Position numbers and translations under genes: made by a program. The notes under the pieces are model-generated. The model did no database searches. It had not been told where the DNA came from and saw only the letters and a program-made list of their open reading frames with translations. Below, piece after piece: positions 33,832-42,159 of a stretch of 64,000 nt of DNA. Each line of letters starts with the position of its first letter. The stretch's first letter is position 1. The DNA is from Faecalibacterium prausnitzii (lineage in GTDB: Bacteria; Bacillota; Clostridia; Oscillospirales; Ruminococcaceae), in contig NZ_PRLE01000003.1 of the NCBI RefSeq assembly GCF_003287495.1, forward strand, positions 186,001 to 250,000, given 5' to 3'.

Positions 33832-34221
33832 TCATGCGCTGGCCCGGACGCGCGGGGTGCGGCTGCGGCGGTACTCCCGGGGGCTGACGCCATACCGCTC
33901 ATGGAAAAGGCGGTAGAAGTAGCTGGTGTTCTCGTAGCCGACGTAAGTAATGATCTGCTGGATGTTCCAGTCGCTGCGGCGGAGCAGCCGGGCGGCGGTC
34001 TCCATCCGGTGCTTCTGCAGCAGCTCTTTGTAGGTCTTGCCCGTCTGAGCACGGACGCACTCGCTGACATAGGCCAGCGAGACGCCGTAACTGCGGGCCA
34101 CGTTGGAAAGGCTTGCTTCCCGGTAATTCTGGGTGATCTCGTGCAATGCCGCCTGGACCAGCGCTTCCCGGCTGACCGTTTCGCCGCGCGCTTCCAGCGG
34201 GAATTTTTCGATGTTTGCCAT
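33832..34221 (-). CDS. Short AraC-family regulator (DNA-binding domain only)
   Basis: A 129-residue protein that consists almost only of the two helix-turn-helix motifs of AraC/XylS regulators: 'SLSNVARSYGVSLAYVSECVRAQTGKTYKELLQKHRMETAARLL' and 'NIQQIITYVGYENTSYFYRLFHERYGVSPREYR'. The start is the ATG at 34221 after GGAGGACAC. There is no effector-binding domain, so activity may follow its own abundance or a partner, as in SoxS/MarA. It lies downstream of phoU on the same strand order but is separated from it by a terminator and a repeat. Confidence 0.85.
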   Translation of the reverse strand: MANIEKFPLEARGETVSREALVQAALHEITQNYREASLSNVARSYGVSLAYVSECVRAQTGKTYKELLQKHRMETAARLLRRSDWNIQQIITYVGYENTSYFYRLFHERYGVSPREYRRSRTPRVRASA

Positions 34222-34387
34222 AGAGTGTGTCCTCCATTGTGGTGCGGCGGGCGGGGGACAGGGGGGACGCCGGACGCCCGCCGCCACCAGTTACGCCAGC
34301 TTCCGCCCGGAAGCTGTTCTGTATGGGATACGAATGGCGCGGGACGAAAATTGCGTTTTTTGTAATTTTCACAAGTTCTTTGCAATG

Positions 34388-34440
34388 AAACCTCTCCGTC
34401 TGCACTGGAGTGCAGACAGCTCCCCTGACAGGGGAGATCC
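34388..34440 (+). repeat. Dispersed hairpin repeat, truncated copy (R2)
   Basis: AAACCTCTCCGTCTGC, a hairpin TCTGCACT/AGTGCAGA and the second hairpin AGCTCCCC/GGGGAG around TGAC are present, but the CCTTGGCA...GAGGTTT right end is missing. It lies in the gap between phoU and the AraC-type gene; the rest of 34222-34544 holds only a terminator. Confidence 0.7.
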
Positions 34441-34452
34441 ATTGCGGAATCC

Positions 34453-34485
34453 AAAAAAGCCGCCGCAGCGTCCCGCCGCGGCAGC
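34453..34485 (-). terminator. Terminator of the pst-phoU operon
   Basis: GCCGCCGC (34459-34466) and GCGGCAGC (34478-34485) form a stem followed on the minus strand by six T, about 60 bases after phoU. Confidence 0.75.
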
Positions 34486-34544
34486 TCTTTCCGGAAAGTG
34501 AGGAAAACACGAAAAACTCATCCGGGAGAAACACATCTTGAACG

Positions 34545-35213
34545 TTAAAACAGAGTCTCGTTGTGGTAGCAGCCGGTGCGGACAAACTCCACCCACTCGG
34601 CCAGGTTGACAGCGTGATCGCCGATCCGCTCCAGATACTTGATGACCATGAGCAGATCCAGCGCGGCATCCACCTTGCCGGGGTCGGCAGCGATCTCCCG
34701 GGCCAGCGTGTGCTTGATGGCGTTGAAATCGCAATTCACCTCATCGTCAGCGGCGATGACTTTACGGGCGGCCGTCTCGTCCTCTGCCGTGAGGGCGGCA
34801 AGGGCGTCCAGGATCATCTGGTGGGCTTTCTGGCCCATCCGGATGGCCTGGCTGACCGCCGGGTCGCCCTCCTTGCGGACGGTGACCAGATGGGGGATGA
34901 TCTCGGCGATATCGGCGGCGTGGTCGCCGATCCGCTCCATGTCCGTGACGACTTTCATGGCCGTGGAAATGCGGCGCAGATCGCCCGCCACGGGCTGCTG
35001 GCGGAGCAGCAGGGTCATGCAGCGGTGCTCAATGTCCTGCTCCATGTTGTTGATCCGGCCATCGCCCTTGACGATGCCTGCCGCGGCGTCCGCGTCAGCG
35101 GTGCAGAGGGCTTCCAGCGCGTCCTCCACGGCGTCGGCGGAGCTGCGGCCCATTTCGGCCAGCGCGGCTTTCAGGGCCTCGAGGTCGGAATCATATTGTG
35201 TACGGATGCTCAT
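34545..35213 (-). CDS. phoU: Phosphate transport regulator PhoU
   Basis: A 222-residue all-helical protein with the two PhoU repeats: 'EQDIEHRCMTLLLRQQPVAGDLRRISTAMKVVTDMERIGDHAADIAEI' and 'IAADDEVNCDFNAIKHTLAREIAADPGKVDAALDLLMVIKYLERIGDHAVNLAEWVEF', each with the E-x-x-x-D metal-binding ERIGDHA motif. It links the Pst transporter to the phosphate two-component system. Start at ATG 35213, 21 bases after pstB. No phoR or phoB is in the window. Confidence 0.96.
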   Translation of the reverse strand: MSIRTQYDSDLEALKAALAEMGRSSADAVEDALEALCTADADAAAGIVKGDGRINNMEQDIEHRCMTLLLRQQPVAGDLRRISTAMKVVTDMERIGDHAADIAEIIPHLVTVRKEGDPAVSQAIRMGQKAHQMILDALAALTAEDETAARKVIAADDEVNCDFNAIKHTLAREIAADPGKVDAALDLLMVIKYLERIGDHAVNLAEWVEFVRTGCYHNETLF

Positions 35214-35234
35214 GGGTTCCACCTCTTTCCAACC

Positions 35235-35999
35235 TTAACCAAAGCGGCCCGAGATATAATCCTCGGTCCGTTTGTCCTGCGGGGTGCTGAAGATCTGAGC
35301 CGTGGGGCCCGCCTCCACCAGCTCGCCCAGCAGGAAGAACGCGGTGCGGTCGCTGATGCGGGCCGCCTGCTGCATGTTGTGGGTGACGATGACCACGGTG
35401 TAGTTCTTTTTCAGCTCGCTCATCAGCTCTTCCACTTTCATGGTGGAGCCGGGGTCCAGGGCGCTGGTGGGCTCGTCCATCAGCAGCACTTCCGGCTTGA
35501 CGGCCAGTGCCCGGGCAATGCACAGGCGCTGCTGCTGGCCGCCGGAAAGGCCCAGAGCGCTCTTTTTCAGGCGGTCTTTCACCTCGTCCCAGAGGGCGGC
35601 GCCCCGCAGGGAGCTTTCCACCAGCTCATCCAGCTCGGCCTTGTTCTTCACGCCGTGGAGCTTGGGGCCGTAGGTGATGTTATCGTAGATGCTCATGGGG
35701 AACGGGTTGGCTTTCTGGAACACCATACCCACCCGGCGGCGCAGGGTGGTGAGCTCCATCTCCCGGGCAAAGATGTCCTGGCCTTTGAGCCGGACATCCC
35801 CCTCGATGCGGACACCAGGAACCAGATCGTTCATCCGGTTGAGCGTTTTGAGGAACGTGGACTTGCCGCAGCCGGAGGGGCCGATGAGGGCCGTGATCTC
35901 CCGCTCGCCCACGTCCAGCGAAATATTTTTCAGGGCCTTGAAATCCCCATACCAGAGGTTGAGGTTTTTGGCCGAGATGACAGGGGTTGTATCAGGCAT
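35235..35999 (-). CDS. pstB: Phosphate ABC transporter, ATP-binding protein
   Basis: A 254-residue ABC ATPase with Walker [11 protein letters not shown]-loop, signature LSGGQQQRL, Walker B '[12 protein letters not shown]' and the PstB-specific '[17 protein letters not shown]' and '[16 protein letters not shown]'. It powers high-affinity phosphate import through PstC and PstA. It sits between pstA and phoU in the operon. Confidence 0.97.
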   Translation of the reverse strand: MPDTTPVISAKNLNLWYGDFKALKNISLDVGEREITALIGPSGCGKSTFLKTLNRMNDLVPGVRIEGDVRLKGQDIFAREMELTTLRRRVGMVFQKANPFPMSIYDNITYGPKLHGVKNKAELDELVESSLRGAALWDEVKDRLKKSALGLSGGQQQRLCIARALAVKPEVLLMDEPTSALDPGSTMKVEELMSELKKNYTVVIVTHNMQQAARISDRTAFFLLGELVEAGPTAQIFSTPQDKRTEDYISGRFG

Positions 36000-36024
36000 A
36001 GTAATCCCTCGATGATTGCTTCTG

Positions 36025-36885
36025 TTATTGCTTCTGTTTCAGTTTCGTTTTGGCAAGCCGGGCGGCCAGATTGATGGCCAGCACCAGCACCAGCAGCACC
36101 GCGCCGATGGCCCAGGCCGAATCAAAGTCGCCATCCTCAAAGGCCCGCAGGTAGAGCAGGACCGAGAGGGTCGCGCCGTTGGAGGTGTAGGCTTTGACGA
36201 CGTTCTGGGCAATGACCTCCGCCGCGCCTGCCGTGAACAGCAGGGCGGCACTCTCGCCCACGATACGGCCCACCGCCAGGATGCAGCCTGTGACGATGCC
36301 GTCCACGCTGCAGGGGAGCACGATGGTGCGGATGATGTGCCATTTGCCCGCGCCCAGACCCAGTGCGCCCTCCCGGTAGCCCTGGGGCACCGTTTTGAGG
36401 GATTCCTGGGTGGTGCGGATGATGGTGGGCAGGTTCATGATGACCAGCGTCAGGCTGCCGGAGAGCAGGCAGGTCTTGAAGCCCAGCGTCTGGGCAAAGA
36501 CCAGCATCCCCACCAGACCGTAGATGATGCTTGGGATGCCTGCCAGCGTCTCGTTGGTGAACTCGATCACCTCAATGAGGCGGCGGTTGGTGGCGTACTC
36601 GGTCAGATAGACCGCCGCGCCCACGCCCAGCGGCAATACGATGAGTAATGTCAGCAGAATGACATACAGTGTGTTGAGGATGGCGGGCAGGATGCCGTCG
36701 GTGCCTTTCAGCACGCTGGCCGTGGTGGTGAGGAACTCCACACTAATGTGGGGGATGCCCCGCGCCAGCACCATGGCGATGATGCCAGCCACCAGTATGA
36801 TGACCAGTGCAGCCGCCACCCAGACGGCGGCGGTGAAGAAGCGGTTCCAGGCCCTGCGGGAGGGAGAGAATTCCGCATTATTCAT
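36025..36885 (-). CDS. pstA: Phosphate ABC transporter, permease PstA
   Basis: A 286-residue membrane protein with six predicted segments and the PstA pattern: '[56 protein letters not shown]' and the coupling EAA-like loop '[34 protein letters not shown]'. It overlaps the pstC stop by 8 bases, so the two permease subunits are translated together. Confidence 0.96.
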   Translation of the reverse strand: MNNAEFSPSRRAWNRFFTAAVWVAAALVIILVAGIIAMVLARGIPHISVEFLTTTASVLKGTDGILPAILNTLYVILLTLLIVLPLGVGAAVYLTEYATNRRLIEVIEFTNETLAGIPSIIYGLVGMLVFAQTLGFKTCLLSGSLTLVIMNLPTIIRTTQESLKTVPQGYREGALGLGAGKWHIIRTIVLPCSVDGIVTGCILAVGRIVGESAALLFTAGAAEVIAQNVVKAYTSNGATLSVLLYLRAFEDGDFDSAWAIGAVLLVLVLAINLAARLAKTKLKQKQ

Positions 36886-37792
36886 TGCGGCTGCCCCCTT
36901 TCAGGACGATGTTGAGCACCACATTGATGAGCATGATAAAGAGGAACAGCACCAGCGCGATGCTGAACAGCGCCTGTTTCTGCAGGCCGCTGGCGTAGCT
37001 CATCTCCTTGGCGATGGCCGTGGTCAGGAACGTGACGCTCTTGAAGAGGCTGGTGGGCATGTTGGGGCTGTTGCCGGCCACCATCATCACGGCCATGGCC
37101 TCGCCGATGGCGCGGCCGATGCCCAGCACGATGCCGGCGGCAATGCCGCTCTTGGCGGCCGGGACGCTGATCTTGAACCAGGTCTCGGTGTCCGTCGCGC
37201 CCAGCGCCAGGCTGCCCTGCTCGTACTCCGGCGGCACGGCGTTGAGGGCCGTGACCGACACGGACACGATGCTGGGCAGGATCATGATGGACAGCACCAC
37301 GATGGCCGACAGCAGGCAGGCACCGGAGGCCTTGCCAAAGGTTTGGGCCACGGCGGGCACCAGCACCTGCATTCCCAGAAGGCCAAACACCACGCTGGGG
37401 ATGCCGGAGAGCAGCTCAATGGCCGTGACCACCACGGCACGCACCCGGGGCCCGGCGGCTTTGGAAAGGAACACCGCCGTCAGCAGGCCGACAGGCACAC
37501 CGATGAGGGTCGCCCCCAGCGTGCCGTAGATGCTGGAGAGCAGGAACGGCAGGATGCCGAATTTGGGGTCTGCCGCGGTGGAAGCCCACTCGGTGCCAAA
37601 CAGGAACTGGAACAGGCCGATCTGCCGGATGGCCGGCACGCCCGAGATGACCATGTAGACCGAGATGAGGACGACGCAGCCCACCGCCAGGATGCCGCAG
37701 AGAAAGAACAGGAAGTTCATGATGGCTTCCAGCCACTCTGCCGCGTTGCGGGGCAGCTCCAGCCGCCGCAGGGAAGAAACGGTTTGTTTCAT
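36878..37792 (-). CDS. pstC: Phosphate ABC transporter, permease PstC
   Basis: A 304-residue membrane protein with the PstC features 'FLFGTEWASTAADPKFGILPFLLSSIYGTLGATLIGVPVGLLTAVFLSKAA' and the coupling loop 'VSVTALNAVPPEYEQGSLALGATDTETWFKISVPAAKSGIAAGIVLGIGRAIGEAMAVMMVAGNS'. The start is the ATG at 37792; an in-frame TTG 21 bases earlier is less likely. It follows pstS by 30 bases. Confidence 0.96.
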   Translation of the reverse strand: MKQTVSSLRRLELPRNAAEWLEAIMNFLFFLCGILAVGCVVLISVYMVISGVPAIRQIGLFQFLFGTEWASTAADPKFGILPFLLSSIYGTLGATLIGVPVGLLTAVFLSKAAGPRVRAVVVTAIELLSGIPSVVFGLLGMQVLVPAVAQTFGKASGACLLSAIVVLSIMILPSIVSVSVTALNAVPPEYEQGSLALGATDTETWFKISVPAAKSGIAAGIVLGIGRAIGEAMAVMMVAGNSPNMPTSLFKSVTFLTTAIAKEMSYASGLQKQALFSIALVLFLFIMLINVVLNIVLKGGSRNE

Positions 37793-37822
37793 ATCGATCA
37801 CTTTCTTTTGCAAAAGTGGAAC

Positions 37823-38719
37823 TTACTCGTTGACGGGCACGGCACCGGCAGTACGGATCAGGTCCGCAGCGTCCGTGCTGGTGGCAAAGTCGAAGAATGC
37901 CTGCGCCTGCTCGGACAGGGGAGCGGAATCGTTGGTGACGAAGACGAACGGGCGCTGGATCTTGTAGGTGCCGTCCTTGACGGTATCCTCACTGCACTCC
38001 ACGCCCTCCACGGTGACAGCCTTGACGGTATCGCCGACGGCAGACAGGGAAGCGTAGCCGATGGCCAGGGGGTTGGCCTCCACAGCGCTGATGACAGCGC
38101 CGGTGGCCGTCAGCTCCTGGGCATACTTGCAGGCGTCCTTGACATCCACGATGCTCTCAAAGCCATCGCGGGTGCCGGAACCAGCCTCGCGGCCCACCAG
38201 CACGATCTCGCCGTCGTCGCCGCCAACCTCAGACCAGTTGGTGATCTCGCCGGTGAACATCTGCTTGAGCTGATCGACGGTCAGGTCTTCCACCTTGCTG
38301 TCCTTGTTGACGATGATGGCGATGCCATCCAGTGCAATGGTGGTGCCGGTCACGCCGGTCTCATCGGCTTTCAGCGCGCGGGAAGACAGGCCGATATCCA
38401 GCGTCTTATCGGTTGCACCGGTGATGCCAGCGCCGGAACCGGTGGGGTCATAGCTGACGGTGACGCCGGGCTGGACTTCCGCAAAGCCCTCGGTCAGGGC
38501 AGCGATGACGTTCTTCATGGAAGTAGAACCACCGGTCGCCACATTGCCGGAGAGGTCCCCGGCTGCGGAAGCGGCCACAGAGGAAGCGGCCGTGCTGGAA
38601 GCAGCGGCAGAAGAAGCAGCGGTGGAAGAAGCGGAGCCGCCGCAGGCGGACAGGGCAGCGGCGGCAGCCACAGCACCACAAACGGTCAGGAACGAACGGC
38701 GAGTGATCTTTTTCATCAT
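37823..38719 (-). CDS. pstS: Phosphate-binding lipoprotein PstS
   Basis: A 298-residue solute-binding protein. Start at the ATG at 38719 after GGAGG. The signal MMKKITRRSFLTVCGA again has twin arginines, and a lipobox LSAC gives a lipid anchor; a Ser/Ala-rich linker (about 30-55) follows. The phosphate-binding loops are 'GGSTSMKNVIAALTEGF', 'DPTGSGAGITG', 'DIGLSSRALK' and 'VGREAGSGTRDGFESI'. It captures phosphate outside the cell for PstCAB, encoded downstream. Confidence 0.95.
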   Translation of the reverse strand: MMKKITRRSFLTVCGAVAAAAALSACGGSASSTAASSAAASSTAASSVAASAAGDLSGNVATGGSTSMKNVIAALTEGFAEVQPGVTVSYDPTGSGAGITGATDKTLDIGLSSRALKADETGVTGTTIALDGIAIIVNKDSKVEDLTVDQLKQMFTGEITNWSEVGGDDGEIVLVGREAGSGTRDGFESIVDVKDACKYAQELTATGAVISAVEANPLAIGYASLSAVGDTVKAVTVEGVECSEDTVKDGTYKIQRPFVFVTNDSAPLSEQAQAFFDFATSTDAADLIRTAGAVPVNE

Positions 38720-38881
38720 GTTTTCCTCCGATTTTCTCAGTACAAATGTTTTCCAAATTCCGGGCACTTTTTCCGCCCGGGGTCTCTCATTGTGTTTTCC
38801 TTGGGAACACCATGATTGTACTCCAACCGCCGCCCCGCCGCGACCATGACCACGCAAAATCGAAGTAAAGCTTTGCGCTAT

Positions 38882-38914
38882 GGTTTTACGCCAATGTAAC
38901 CGTTTGGTAAAACC
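38882..38914 (-). promoter_or_regulatory. Inverted repeat upstream of pstS, possible regulatory site
   Basis: GGTTTTAC (38882-38889) and GTAAAACC (38907-38914) are a perfect 8-bp inverted repeat with a 17-base centre that includes GGTTACA on the minus strand. It lies 165 bases before pstS. It is not a standard Pho box that I recognise. The rest of the 38720-39013 gap is AT-rich with nothing else clear. Confidence 0.4.
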
Positions 38915-39013
38915 GCTTTGAAAATCTTCGCCCTTGATTTTACATTTCCCGCCAGAATGCCGAAATCCCGCTTGTTTCTTTGTGGGTTCTGCCAACCCGC
39001 CGCGCTGCAAAAC

Positions 39014-39059
39014 GCAAAAAGCCGCCCGGCGGCTTCTTTTGCAGAAGCGCCGGGCGGCA
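39014..39059 (-). terminator. Terminator of the secreted-protein gene at 39096 (copy 1 of a duplicated 46-nt sequence)
   Basis: An 11-bp GC stem (39021-39031 with 39049-39059) enclosing an inner GCTTCT/AGAAGC-type stem, followed on the minus strand by five T. All 46 bases recur exactly at 39693-39738. Confidence 0.88.
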
Positions 39060-39095
39060 TACGGATCGTTTTTGAATGTATAAAGTGTTTACTCT

Positions 39096-39620
39096 TTACT
39101 CTACTTTGGACGTGATATTCCCATTGTTATACTCTGTAAAGACAGCCTTTCTGCCATTATACGTAAATGTTGTCACGACCTTGCTGCCTTCCATGTACAG
39201 TCCTTTGCCGACTGCTACCAGTTTAAAATCCTTGACCTCATATTTTTCGCCAGCCGGAGCACTGCCGTTTTCGCCTACATAGGTCATCGGATATTCCTTG
39301 CCGTTTTTATCCGTGAGCACACCCGTAATAATGACTTCACAGTCACTGCCGCTGCCGCCGTAGGTCACAGCCTTTTTACTGTTATTCCGAATCTCGCAGG
39401 TCGGCTGGTAGGTCACATCGTTTTCTTGGCCACCGACACCATTGGTCCACACACTTGCGCTCATCATGAATTTCACATCTCCGATGGCTGCCGACACCGA
39501 ATCCATATCTTTCAGATTGTCGATCACATCACAGCCCGTCAGAGAGCCGGACATCACAACAGCCAGTGCCCCCACACCGGCGAGCTTGAGAAACGAGCGG
39601 CGGGTAAGTTCTTTTTTCAT
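39096..39620 (-). CDS. Small twin-arginine lipoprotein
   Basis: A 174-residue exported protein with the signal MKKELTRRSFLKLAGVG and lipobox SLTGC near residue 30. The mature domain (VSAAIGDVKFMMSASVWTNGVGGQ ... VTYQPTCEIRNNSKKAVTYGGSGSDCEVIITGVLTDKNGKEYPMTYVG) has the pattern of a DUF4352-like beta-sandwich. The coding sequence is more AT-rich than neighbouring housekeeping genes. It shares an identical terminator with the next member at 39755, which points to a local duplication. Function unknown. Confidence 0.75.
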   Translation of the reverse strand: MKKELTRRSFLKLAGVGALAVVMSGSLTGCDVIDNLKDMDSVSAAIGDVKFMMSASVWTNGVGGQENDVTYQPTCEIRNNSKKAVTYGGSGSDCEVIITGVLTDKNGKEYPMTYVGENGSAPAGEKYEVKDFKLVAVGKGLYMEGSKVVTTFTYNGRKAVFTEYNNGNITSKVE

Positions 39621-39692
39621 AATTTCATTCCTCCTCTGGAAAATGGATGATTCCTGTCTTCATCATACCATGCGTACCGCACTTGTCAAGAA

Positions 39693-39738
39693 GCAAAAAG
39701 CCGCCCGGCGGCTTCTTTTGCAGAAGCGCCGGGCGGCA
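39693..39738 (-). terminator. Terminator of the secreted-protein gene at 39755 (copy 2 of the 46-nt sequence)
   Basis: Base-for-base the same 46-nt hairpin and T run as at 39014-39059, here 17 bases after the gene stop. Confidence 0.88.
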
Positions 39739-39754
39739 GGAATCTATTTTTGAT

Positions 39755-40246
39755 TTATGCAGTTTTCAGATTGATTTTCTTGTTTTTCAAATCAACCACA
39801 AAAGTCTGAGTCTGGCCGGACAGCGTAATGCTGAACTCCAGTGTTTTCTCGCCGGAAATGGCTGCATTGTATGCGGTCTCGTCGGTAGTGGTAAATTTCG
39901 GCAGACAGTCAACCGTTTTGCCCTGAATGAGGGTTACACGCTTGTTCTCGTCCAGCTTAAATTCTACATCGCCGACTTTCAGTGCAAACATCTCTTTATA
40001 GCTCTTGTTGTTGAATCCGCTCTTCTTGCCCTTGATGTTTACTTCCGGAATCACAAAGCCATAAGGATTCTTCTTTTCGTTCATCCAGCCATAGCTCTGC
40101 AAAGACAGATAAACTGTATATTCACCAATGGTGTAACCATCGCCTTTGCCGCCGCCGCAGGCGGTCAGCAGACCGGATGCGGCCGTTGCCACGGCCAGTG
40201 CGGCAGCGCCTTTGAGGAAGCTGCGGCGAGATACTTCATATGCCAT
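39755..40246 (-). CDS. Small twin-arginine lipoprotein
   Basis: A 163-residue exported protein with the signal MAYEVSRRSFLKGAAALAVA and lipobox LLTAC near residue 30. The mature part begins GGGKGDGYTIGEYTVYLSLQSYGW and is rich in Lys and beta-type segments (GEKTLEFSITLSGQTQTFVVDLKNKKINLK). Apart from the signal it shows little similarity to the neighbour at 39096, though both share the same terminator. Ribosome site AGGAGGGAT. Function unknown. Confidence 0.72.
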   Translation of the reverse strand: MAYEVSRRSFLKGAAALAVATAASGLLTACGGGKGDGYTIGEYTVYLSLQSYGWMNEKKNPYGFVIPEVNIKGKKSGFNNKSYKEMFALKVGDVEFKLDENKRVTLIQGKTVDCLPKFTTTDETAYNAAISGEKTLEFSITLSGQTQTFVVDLKNKKINLKTA

Positions 40247-40362
40247 AAAAAATCCCTCCTGAATTTTTCCAAAAACTACAAGTCACGCCCTTATGTTACC
40301 ACTTTGGGGCGTGGTGTCAAGCGTTCTTTTTTCGGTCCGAATTTCAGTGGTGATACAGCGTT

Positions 40363-40392
40363 AAAAAACGCCGCTCCGGCGGGTGCAGCGGC
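40363..40392 (-). terminator. Terminator of the nag operon
   Basis: GCCGCT (40370-40375) and AGCGGC (40387-40392) form a stem that on the minus strand is followed by GTTTTTTAA, about 40 bases after the acetyltransferase gene. Confidence 0.7.
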
Positions 40393-40429
40393 ACTCCACA
40401 CAGGGCGGCGGTTCTGTTTTGTGTTTTGC

Positions 40430-41035
40430 TCAGAGCAGCTGGGCGGTGGTTCCGTCCGGGCGGTAAAGCTCAATGTACTGCCGCCACTTGGGCTCCCCGA
40501 TGACACGGCGGTAGCAGTCGGCCAGCGCGCGGCAGGCATCCTCCGCGCCCATGGGCTGCTGCCCCGGGGCGGCCAGTGTCAGCACCCGGAACCAGGAGGC
40601 CCCGAACAGCTTTTCTGTCCAGCCGGTATCCACGGCCCCGCAGCGGGCATAGAACCCCAGACGGCGGACCGCCATCGCCGGGTCGTCGGCTTTTTCCGGC
40701 AGCTCGGCCTCAATGAGGATGGCATCGGCCCCGGCCTCTTTGCCGGGCAGGGCGGCCAGCAGCTTTGCCCCCAGACCGGCGGCGCGGCAGGCCGGAAGCA
40801 CGGCAAAATAATCCAGCTGGCTGACCGTCGCGCCCCGGGGCCGTACCATGAGCAGATAGGCCACGAGGGTCTCGCCGTCGTAGACGCCCCAGGTGTGGGA
40901 GTCGCCAACGGCTTCACTGTTCAAAACCATGCTCAGGGGTTTGAGCTCCGTCGGGGGAAAATCCCGGCGCATCTCATTGAGGTAAACGCGGGTCAGTTCC
41001 TCAGCGGTCAGCAGCCGCCAGGTCAGGGTGTTCAT
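40430..41035 (-). CDS. GNAT-family N-acetyltransferase in the nag operon
   Basis: A 201-residue acetyltransferase with the motif 'VSQLDYFAVLPACRAAGLGAKLLAAL', where the acetyl-CoA loop is R-A-A-G-L-G, and a C-terminal 'RLGFYARCGAVDTGW'. It overlaps the nagA stop by 4 bases, so it is translated with the amino-sugar catabolic genes. The substrate is unknown; its position suggests an amino sugar or a related metabolite, but this is only inference. Confidence 0.82.
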   Translation of the reverse strand: MNTLTWRLLTAEELTRVYLNEMRRDFPPTELKPLSMVLNSEAVGDSHTWGVYDGETLVAYLLMVRPRGATVSQLDYFAVLPACRAAGLGAKLLAALPGKEAGADAILIEAELPEKADDPAMAVRRLGFYARCGAVDTGWTEKLFGASWFRVLTLAAPGQQPMGAEDACRALADCYRRVIGEPKWRQYIELYRPDGTTAQLL

Positions 41036-42159
41036 ACGATGCGGGTTCCTTTCTGGATCACAGCTTTGAGATTGAGCTCCTGGTCGGCCAGGATGATGTT
41101 GCCATAGCGGCCCGCGGCAATGCTGCCGTAGTCATTGTCCACGCCGATGCTCTTTGCCGGGTTCTCGCTGGCGGCACGGACAGCGCTCTCCAGCGGCACG
41201 CCCATCTCCAGCACGGCCCGCTTCATGCAGTCGTACAGGCAGGTAGCGCTGCCGGCAATGGTGCCGGGCTGCTCGGTCAGGGTGGCCCGGGGGCCCTCCA
41301 CCGTCACAGCCTGGCCGCCCAGACTGTACTGGCCGTCGGGCAGGCCGCAGGCCATCATGCTGTCGGCAATGAGGATGACATGGTCGTCCCCAAAAGCCTT
41401 GAACGTGAACCGCACCACCGCCGGGTGGATGTGGACGTTATCGGTGATGAGCTCCACTTCCGCCCCGCGCTCCATGGCCGCAATGATGGGGCCGGGGGCA
41501 CGGTGGGTGATGCCGGGCATGGCGTTGTACAGGTGGGTCATGTGGGTGGCACCGGCGTCAAAAGCGGCAATGGCGGTGTCGTAGTCGGTGCAGGTGTGGG
41601 CCAGCGAGACGCGGACCTCCCCATGGCACTCTTTGATGAACTCCAGCGCGCCCGGCTCCTCCGGGGCAATGTCCACCAGCTTGATGAGACCGTTCGCCCG
41701 CTTCTGCAGGCGGCGGAACATCTCCACATCGGCCTTGTGGAGGTACTCCGGGTTCTGCGCGCCCACCTTGTGGGGGCTGATGAACGGGCCCTCCATGTTG
41801 ATGCCAACAAGATCGGCACCCTTGCCGTTTTTGTGAGCGGCCGCGGCATCCATGACGCCGTTCAGGATCTCTTCGGAGAATGTCATGGTGGCGGGGCAGA
41901 TGGCCAGCACGCCCTTGCTGGCCTCAAAATCCGCCAGCGTCTGGATGGCTTCTTCCTTGCCGTCACAGAAATCCTTGCCCATGGCACCGTGGAAGTGGAT
42001 ATCCACGAGGCCCGGCAGGGCATAGAGGCCCTGTGCGTCCAGAACTTCCTCGCCCTCCTCGGGGGCAGCAAAGGGCACAATGCGGCCCTCCCGGATGACG
42101 ATGCTCCCCTTTTCAAACGTGTGGCGGGGAGTGTAGACCAGAGCATTTTGAATGATCAT
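41032..42159 (-). CDS. nagA: N-acetylglucosamine-6-phosphate deacetylase
   Basis: A 375-residue amidohydrolase that removes acetate from GlcNAc-6-P. Metal and substrate residues are visible in 'LPGLVDIHFHGAMGKDF', 'INMEGPFISPHKVGAQNP', 'VSLAHTCTDYDTAIAAFDAGATHMTHLYNAM' and 'ILIADSMMACGLPDGQY', the usual catalytic Asp. It overlaps nagB by 4 bases. The product, glucosamine-6-P, is the substrate of the NagB encoded just upstream. Confidence 0.96.
   Translation of the reverse strand: MIIQNALVYTPRHTFEKGSIVIREGRIVPFAAPEEGEEVLDAQGLYALPGLVDIHFHGAMGKDFCDGKEEAIQTLADFEASKGVLAICPATMTFSEEILNGVMDAAAAHKNGKGADLVGINMEGPFISPHKVGAQNPEYLHKADVEMFRRLQKRANGLIKLVDIAPEEPGALEFIKECHGEVRVSLAHTCTDYDTAIAAFDAGATHMTHLYNAMPGITHRAPGPIIAAMERGAEVELITDNVHIHPAVVRFTFKAFGDDHVILIADSMMACGLPDGQYSLGGQAVTVEGPRATLTEQPGTIAGSATCLYDCMKRAVLEMGVPLESAVRAASENPAKSIGVDNDYGSIAAGRYGNIILADQELNLKAVIQKGTRIV

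Noticed and set aside
33657-34454. N-terminal extension of the acetyltransferase to a 434-residue protein
   Set aside because: The extension overlaps the AraC-type gene in another frame and crosses its terminator; the 168-residue part alone has the normal GNAT length.
39014-39738. CRISPR-like pair of repeats
   Set aside because: Only two copies, 679 bases apart, each a hairpin with a T run directly behind a gene; they are terminators. No CRISPR array or cas gene is in the window.
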